Origin: Typhlomys cinereus
Taxonomy: Eukaryota; Chordata; Mammalia; Rodentia; Platacanthomyidae
NCBI GenBank assembly: GCA_023101885.1
Contig: JALPQD010000240.1
Location: 2,449,501-2,513,500 of the forward strand
Direction: 5' to 3'
Length of the DNA stretch: 64,000 nt
A program made the translations under genes and the position numbers. The stretch's first letter is position 1. Every line of letters starts with the position of its first letter. The notes below the pieces were generated by a model that was not told where the DNA came from, did no database searches, and saw only the letters and a program-made list of their open reading frames with translations. This document shows, one piece after another, positions 58,745 to 64,000 of this stretch.

Positions 58745-59530
58745 TACCAAACCCACTTAGTGACACACTCAAAGATAAATCTCTGTAATACCTACAGTAA
58801 TTGCAAAAATTATAAACAAGAGGGAAGGGGAAGGAGGGCTCCGCCAGAAAGAAGGAGAGAGGGGATCATGCTACATCAGAGAATATAGGCCACCATCAAG
58901 TAACTGTAAGTAAGTAATGAGACATCTGGTTAAGCTCACAGACTTTCCTTCCTGATAACTTGCAACTGATGGGGTTTGATCTCACCAGACAGGGAGGGCA
59001 TAGAGTCTGGCAGATAGACGGTAACTATCCTGCAAATGGGAGACCGAGCCCCCCCTCATCACGGTCTCCTGCTCCTATTCCATCTACCTTTGAATCTACT
59101 CCTATAATAAGACTCTATTTTAACAGCCTTTTATCTCTGGCTAGAGGTGACATCCAATACCCATCAGAATGGAGCCAAGGACGGTGCAGGAACAGTCAAA
59201 CTGGAAAAATAAACAACACACCATAATTCAGAACATCAGAGACCCTACATTAATCACCAGGAACCAGGCCAGCCTAATCTCTTCCCATCCTAAAGTTCTG
59301 GGAAATTTGCAGAAGAGGGGGTGGTAAGATTATAAGAGCCTAAAGATGGGGAAGAGCAATGATATGCAAGATACTCCACACAAGTTAGAGTCGAAGTAAT
59401 CATAATAGGACTTTGCATCTCCTGCACAATGACCAACATATCATTGACCCCCTCCAAAGTCTAGCATGGATCAAGGGTGAGGGAGCAAGGGCATCCAGGG
59501 AGGCGTGGAGGGAGGGGAGTTGGGAAAAAA
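58745..59530 (+). other. L1 3'UTR with internal deletion
   Basis: It follows the common 3'UTR up to GTCTAGCATGGATCAAGGG (59458), then jumps to the end of the purine tract, dropping roughly 250-300 bases, and ends in an A8 tail. Confidence 0.8.
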
Positions 59531-60935
59531 AAGAACATTAAATTTGAATAATCCCACTTTGATGCAGATCAAGGTAGTATTCAATATTAAGAATCCAGAT
59601 TTTCCTTTCTTCTTGCTGTAAGAGAAGAAAAAAGTCTGGGAAAAAACCCTTCAGTGTTGATATGGTTTGTCTTGGATCTCTGCTTTGGAAGTTGGATGTG
59701 GCTTATCCTAGAACTGGGGAGAGAAGATAGTTTCTCTGTCCATTGGATGTTGGGCAGAGAGGAAATAGCTGACTATGGAAACAAAGAGAGATCCAGTAAG
59801 CAGCTGCCTTGTTAGAATGCTGCTCTTGGCCTCCCAGGGGAAATACTAGGCTGAGGTAACCAGAGGCGGTAGCAGGTGGTAACCAAGTCAGCAAGTGCCC
59901 CCTGCATTGTGTAAGCGCCCCAGGCAGCTTAGAAGCTGAGGAAAGCTGCCAGAAATGGCAGAAGTACCACCTCTTCTTTGCCAGTAGAAATATAAACATA
60001 AATGCCGCTGAGTAACTGTGTGCAGACGGGAGATCATGCTTTAGTGGAATCTGTGAGATGGAGCATGGAACAGTCCCCTACACTGTCTATGCTTCACCAC
60101 AGGAGCGCAGGAACTGTGGATTTGGTGCCAGTATACTACCACGGTTCAGATATAGCCAATTAAAGTAATCTGGGCTTTAGAACACCAATAAACAGAAACA
60201 TTAAAGACACTGAAAACAGAAAGTAGAAGAGCCTCTTGGTTCCCTTGGGCTACCTGTGAATGTCATTCTGAAGGACTGTCATTACTGTATTTTGATGAGA
60301 GTGGACATAGTGAACTTTCCATAATGCCACAGATGACTGCACAGACATGGCAGGAATTGAATTAGATTAAACAGAAAGAGGAGACAAAAAAGGTAAGAGA
60401 CAGCCAAAGAAATAAAGGAAGATGAAGGTAAATGGGTGTCCCAACTTGAGATTATGCATCTCAGTATAGTTCAAAGAGAACACCAATACATTTCCTTCAA
60501 AAACACTCTGTCCCCAGTGAGCCACATTCTCTGAGTTTATCATTGGCAAGACTGATCCTAGGTATTGAAGTGAAAAAATTGGGAGGAATTAAAACTAGAA
60601 CTTTAAGCTAATTTGAAGAGTAGTAATCACAGCTGATGAATCTTTATCATCTTGTGTCATGTATTTAATAGGGACAGTGGAAAATAAATGTAAGATGTAC
60701 AAGCTAGTCCACAGACCAAATAATAACCCTCTTTGTAAACAGTGAGATGCATTTTATAAAATACACAGCAAAAGAGAAAGTGGAAAGGAGCAATATGTAT
60801 ATATCCTGAGGATTAGGGATACTTTTTGGGGGGAAGCATGCAAATTTTGGAAAAAAAATAGTAATGCTTGAAAGACACAGGGATGCAGAGTCAACTAGGA
60901 TGATAAAGACAGAGATTTCAAGAAGGGGAATAATC

Positions 60936-61012
60936 ACCAGGTCTGATGGTGCACTCCTACATTCCTAGGGACAGGAGCTCATGATGAGACTCTGTCAGAA
61001 GAGAGAATTTAA
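60936..61012 (+). repeat. Possible B1-like SINE fragment
   Basis: AGGTCTGATGGTGCACTCCTACATTCC, then AGGAGCTCATGATGAGACTCTGTC, resembles both ends of a 7SL-derived B1 with the middle deleted. It is short and diverged. Confidence 0.4.
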
Positions 61013-61094
61013 GAGAGAGGGAGAGAATGAAACAGAGTTATCCTACTTAACACACATCTAACCAGATCTGACTTTAGCAGTTTACAAGTACAAT

Positions 61095-61256
61095 TCTTTC
61101 AACTTACCATATTAGAGGAATTATACCATCCATACTTCTATTCTAAAGATAAGGAAACTGAGGTAGGAGATAGAAATTAACTTGACCAGGATGAGAATTT
61201 TAACCCAGGGAGGCCATATCTGGATCCCAGGTTCCTAGCTACTATCATGCTTATTT
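61095..61256 (-). repeat. MIR-like ancient SINE
   Basis: AAGGAAACTGAGGTAGGAG, ATTAACTTGACCAGG and TTTTAACCCAGGGAGGCC follow the order of a MIR read in reverse (GAGGAAACTGAGGC, TAACTTGCCCAAGG, GAACCCAGG). Confidence 0.55.
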
Positions 61257-61946
61257 TGTTACTAGAGAAAAGAAAAATATAAAGATGCATTTCTAAGGAC
61301 TTTGGGTTCAGTTCAGCAAATGAGTCTATTGCAGATCAGGTGTTCTAGCAGTGCTGATGCTTACATGATGAATAAGGCACAACTCCTGTCTCTTTGGTTA
61401 CTTAACATACAGGGAGGGAGAACTCTAAAAAGCTAATTTTAGTACAGTGTGAAGCAATGCTGATTATCTTTTTATTCTTTATAGCTCCTTTTCCGTCTCA
61501 TATCCAAACTAAGTTTTCAGGATTGTTCCAACAAAGAAGCAGAAAGCAGGCATTTGGAAGGACAAAATCATGGATCTACGGGTGCAGGGCATAAGTCAAG
61601 CCTCAATAGAATAAGGCTTATTGGGGTCCAGTTCAGTTCCACACACTTCCTTTGGCCACCGTAACTACCACAACCTCAATGGGATGAAAAAATCTCTAGT
61701 CTAGGAGAAGAGATAAATAAAAGGAGAAATCAAAGATTTGTAAGCTTATCTGTGTCCCTAGTGAGTCCTTAGGAGAGATTCTTTGGAAATATTCAAGAAT
61801 GGAAGAGACAATTCCTTGTTATATTGTTAATGGGTATTGGAGAGCAAAGTGTAAGAGTGGGAAATAAATGTAACATCATCATCATATTATTAGTGTTTAA
61901 AATCATGGCCTGGATAAGTAAAGGAAAGCCTGAAACTGGAAACCTC

Positions 61947-64000
61947 TTTTTTTTTTTTATTTTTCATAGCAGATTTTTTTTATTAAAAATTTAATTATAC
62001 ATTTTAAAATTTTTTACCAGTTCCCTCCCTCCCCCCTCCTCCCCCTCCCCTTCCCCCAGTGCCTCCCCCCCAATTCCCAGAGAGTCCTTTATTGTGTACG
62101 CCTAACTCTCCACTGGGTCCTCCTCTCCGATGACATATAAAGACCCAGTGGCATTTCCATAAGCCCTTTCTCTTGTTCCCCTTAAGCATAAGATCACTAC
62201 TATGGCTGTCAATCCCTTGCCTCCAGGGGTCTCGGTGCCCTTAACAGATGCTAGACTTTATGAGGGCAACAGTGCACTGGACGTTGTGCAGGGCATGCAA
62301 AGTCCCATTATGATTGCTTTGGCCCCAACTATTGTTGCGAATCTTGCAAAATCGTTGCTCCTCCCATCCTTTTGCTCCTACAATCTTACCGCCCCCTCTT
62401 CCGCAAATGTCCCTGAGCTCCAGGATGGGGAGAGATTAGGCTGGCCTAGTTCTATGTGATTGATATAGAGTCTCTGAAGTTCTGGATTGTGGTTTGTTGA
62501 TTTTCTTTTGCAGTTTTGCTGCTCCTGCAATGCCCTTCACTCCATTCTGCTGGGCACTGTATGTCACCCCCTGGCCAGAGACAAAAAGCTGTTAAACTGG
62601 AGTCTTGTTGTAATAGCACATTCAAGGGTAGATGTAATAAGAGTAGGAAACCTCACTGAGGGAGGGGTCCATCACCCATTTGCAAAATGATTACTTTTTA
62701 TCTGCTAGACTATATGCCCTCCCCTTCTGGTGAGATCAGGAAAGAACGTCTGTGAACTTAACCAGGTTTCTCATTACTTACTTGCAGACCTTGATGGAGG
62801 CCTATTTTCTCTGCTGTAACATGGTCTCCTCTCTCCTTGTTTCTGGTGTGGCCCTCCTAACCCATCTCTCTTGTTCATAATCCTTGCAATTACTGTGTTA
62901 CATAGGTTTACTTTTGAGTGTCTCAATGTGGGCTGGGTGAGTTTGGTACTAGGAGCCACCTATTAGGGAGTACATACGGCGCTTAATTTTCTGGGTTTGG
63001 GATACTTTACTTAATATAATTCTTTCTAATGACATCCATTTCCCAGCAAATTCCAGTAATTCATCATTTTTGATGGCTGAGTAGTACTCCATTGTATAGA
63101 TGTACCACAGTTTCCTTATCCACACGTCAACTGTTGGACATTTAGGTTGATTCCATGACTTTGCTATTGTAAACAGTGCTGCTATGAACATGGTCGAGCT
63201 TGTGCTATCGAGGCGAACCTCTGCTGCATGGGGGGTTATTCCCAAAAGTGGGATAGCAGGGTCATACGGCATTTCAATCTTTAATTTCTTTAAGAATCTC
63301 CAGACGGCTCGCCAGAGTGGCTGTATGAGCCTGCATTCCCACCAACAATGTAGGAGAGTTCCCCTCTCTCCACATCCTCTCCAGCATTTGTCGTTGTTTG
63401 TATTGTGGATTTTTGCCATCCTGACCGGGGTGAGATGATATCTCAGGGAAGTTTTGATTTGCATTTCCCTGATGGCGAAGGAAGTGGAGCATGTTTTAAG
63501 ATAATTGTTAGACATTTTAATTTCATCTCTGGTAAAGTTTCTTTGTAGTTCCAGGGCCCATTTTTTAATTGGGCCAGTGTTTTCCTTGGAGTTTAATTTT
63601 CTAAGTTCTTTGTGCACTCTGGACAGTAGAGCTCTGTCAGATATGTGGTTAGTGAAGATTTTCTCCCATTCTGTGGGTTGCCTTTGAGCTCGTGTGACAA
63701 TCTCTTTATCTGAACAGAAGCTCTTTAATTTCACAAGATCCCAACTGTTGAGAGTTGGTAGCAGTGACTGTGCCATTGGATGTCTGTTTAGGAAGTGTTG
63801 ACCTAGCCCAATCAGCTCGAGGGAGTTTCCTATCCTTTCAACTATGGTTTTTAAAGTCTCTGGCCTGATATCAAGGTCCTTGATCCATTTGGAATTAAGT
63901 CTTGTACATGGTGACAAGTACGGGTCCAGCTTTAATCTTCTGCATGTGGAGATCCAGTTTTGCCAGCACCATTTGTTGAAGATGCTGTTCTTTTTCCATT
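61947..64000 (-). mobile_element. Young L1, minus strand, runs off the window
   Basis: From 64000 down it holds the ORF2 C-terminal part (to 62949), 3'UTR (62948-61981) and an A-tail, followed by about 15 extra bases and a second A-tail (61959-61947). It closely matches 7141-9659, with a few differences per several hundred bases by eye. Its 5' end and TSD are not visible. Confidence 0.93.
62949..64000 (-). CDS. L1 ORF2 C-terminal part, open to window edge
   Basis: The frame is open for about 350 codons, from the window edge to the normal end (RRMYSLIGGS, then stop). It covers the end of reverse transcriptase and the C-terminal domain with the complete Cys-rich knuckle (CWRGCGERGTLLHCWWEC). 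At least in this part it lacks the stop and frameshift found in the copy at 7141. Whether the endonuclease and polymerase domains are intact cannot be seen. ORF2p would act with ORF1p on L1 RNA. Confidence 0.85.
   Translation of the reverse strand, partial: WKKNSIFNKWCWQNWISTCRRLKLDPYLSPCTRLNSKWIKDLDIRPETLKTIVERIGNSLELIGLGQHFLNRHPMAQSLLPTLNSWDLVKLKSFCSDKEIVTRAQRQPTEWEKIFTNHISDRALLSRVHKELRKLNSKENTGPIKKWALELQRNFTRDEIKMSNNYLKTCSTSFAIREMQIKTSLRYHLTPVRMAKIHNTNNDKCWRGCGERGTLLHCWWECRLIQPLWRAVWRFLKKLKIEMPYDPAIPLLGITPHAAEVRLDSTSSTMFIAALFTIAKSWNQPKCPTVDVWIRKLWYIYTMEYYSAIKNDELLEFAGKWMSLERIILSKVSQTQKIKRRMYSLIGGS

Larger units (their letters stand above)
53371..59530 (+). mobile_element. U6 snRNA-L1 chimeric retrotransposition product
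   Basis: A U6 copy (53371-53478) is joined directly to L1 beginning within ORF1 and running through ORF2 and 3'UTR to an A-tail. AAGAACATTAAATTT occurs exactly at 53356-53370, directly before the U6 start, and at 59531-59545, directly after the A-tail. The two parts therefore integrated together. Another L1 fragment (55181-56108) inserted later. Confidence 0.93.
59546..61946. other. 2.4 kb of older sequence without a gene
   Basis: It is not L1 or LTR and the frames are short (longest 98 codons). It contains one probable MIR and one possible B1-like fragment. It appears to be older unique DNA that has escaped recent insertions. Confidence 0.5.

Overview
The window reads as mammalian, most likely rodent, intergenic DNA built almost entirely of transposable elements. 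No host protein-coding gene with a defensible exon structure was found, and every long reading frame belongs to a retroelement. Reasons for a rodent: L1 copies with tandem 5'UTR units and a G-rich 3'UTR, tRNA-headed SINEs whose start resembles rodent B2, many MaLR-type LTRs and a betaretrovirus-like provirus, with no Alu. No closer species call is made. Family names rest on sequence features and remembered consensus patterns, not on a database search. Boundaries marked by target-site duplications (TSDs) are exact; the others are approximate.

Layout. 1-6250: a decayed class II (betaretrovirus-like) provirus on the minus strand, from 5' LTR and Lys-type primer site to the transmembrane part of env, cut by two short L1 insertions. 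6440-11222: a nest in which an old minus-strand LTR is split by a MaLR provirus (both LTRs, perfect 5-bp TSD), which is itself split by a truncated L1 (16-bp TSD). 11350-15290: L1 fragments of several ages. 15292-18850: an ERVL-type pol remnant running into an LTR of the same family as the MaLR LTRs at 6628 and 10754. 19042-25312: LTRs, MaLR-internal sequence, old L1 and a SINE. 25313-31412: a near full-length L1 with 5'UTR monomers, ORF1, ORF2 and 3'UTR, all damaged.

31413-41215: old fragments, including an LTR carrying both an L1 and a SINE insertion. 41216-46916: a minus-strand L1 with a probable 3' transduction. 46928-53355: MaLR-internal sequence, old L1, LTRs and 1.4 kb of unassigned DNA. 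53371-59530: a U6 snRNA-L1 chimera inserted as one unit, with a 15-bp TSD, and later hit by another L1 fragment. 59546-61946: older unique DNA with a probable MIR. 61947-64000: the 3' end of a young minus-strand L1 with open ORF2 running off the window.

The elements form no pathway. What links them is L1 machinery, which made the L1 copies, the SINEs and the U6 chimera, and an LTR family shared between a coding-poor MaLR and a pol-bearing ERVL-like remnant. I found no CRISPR array, tRNA gene, rRNA gene or new defence-like system.
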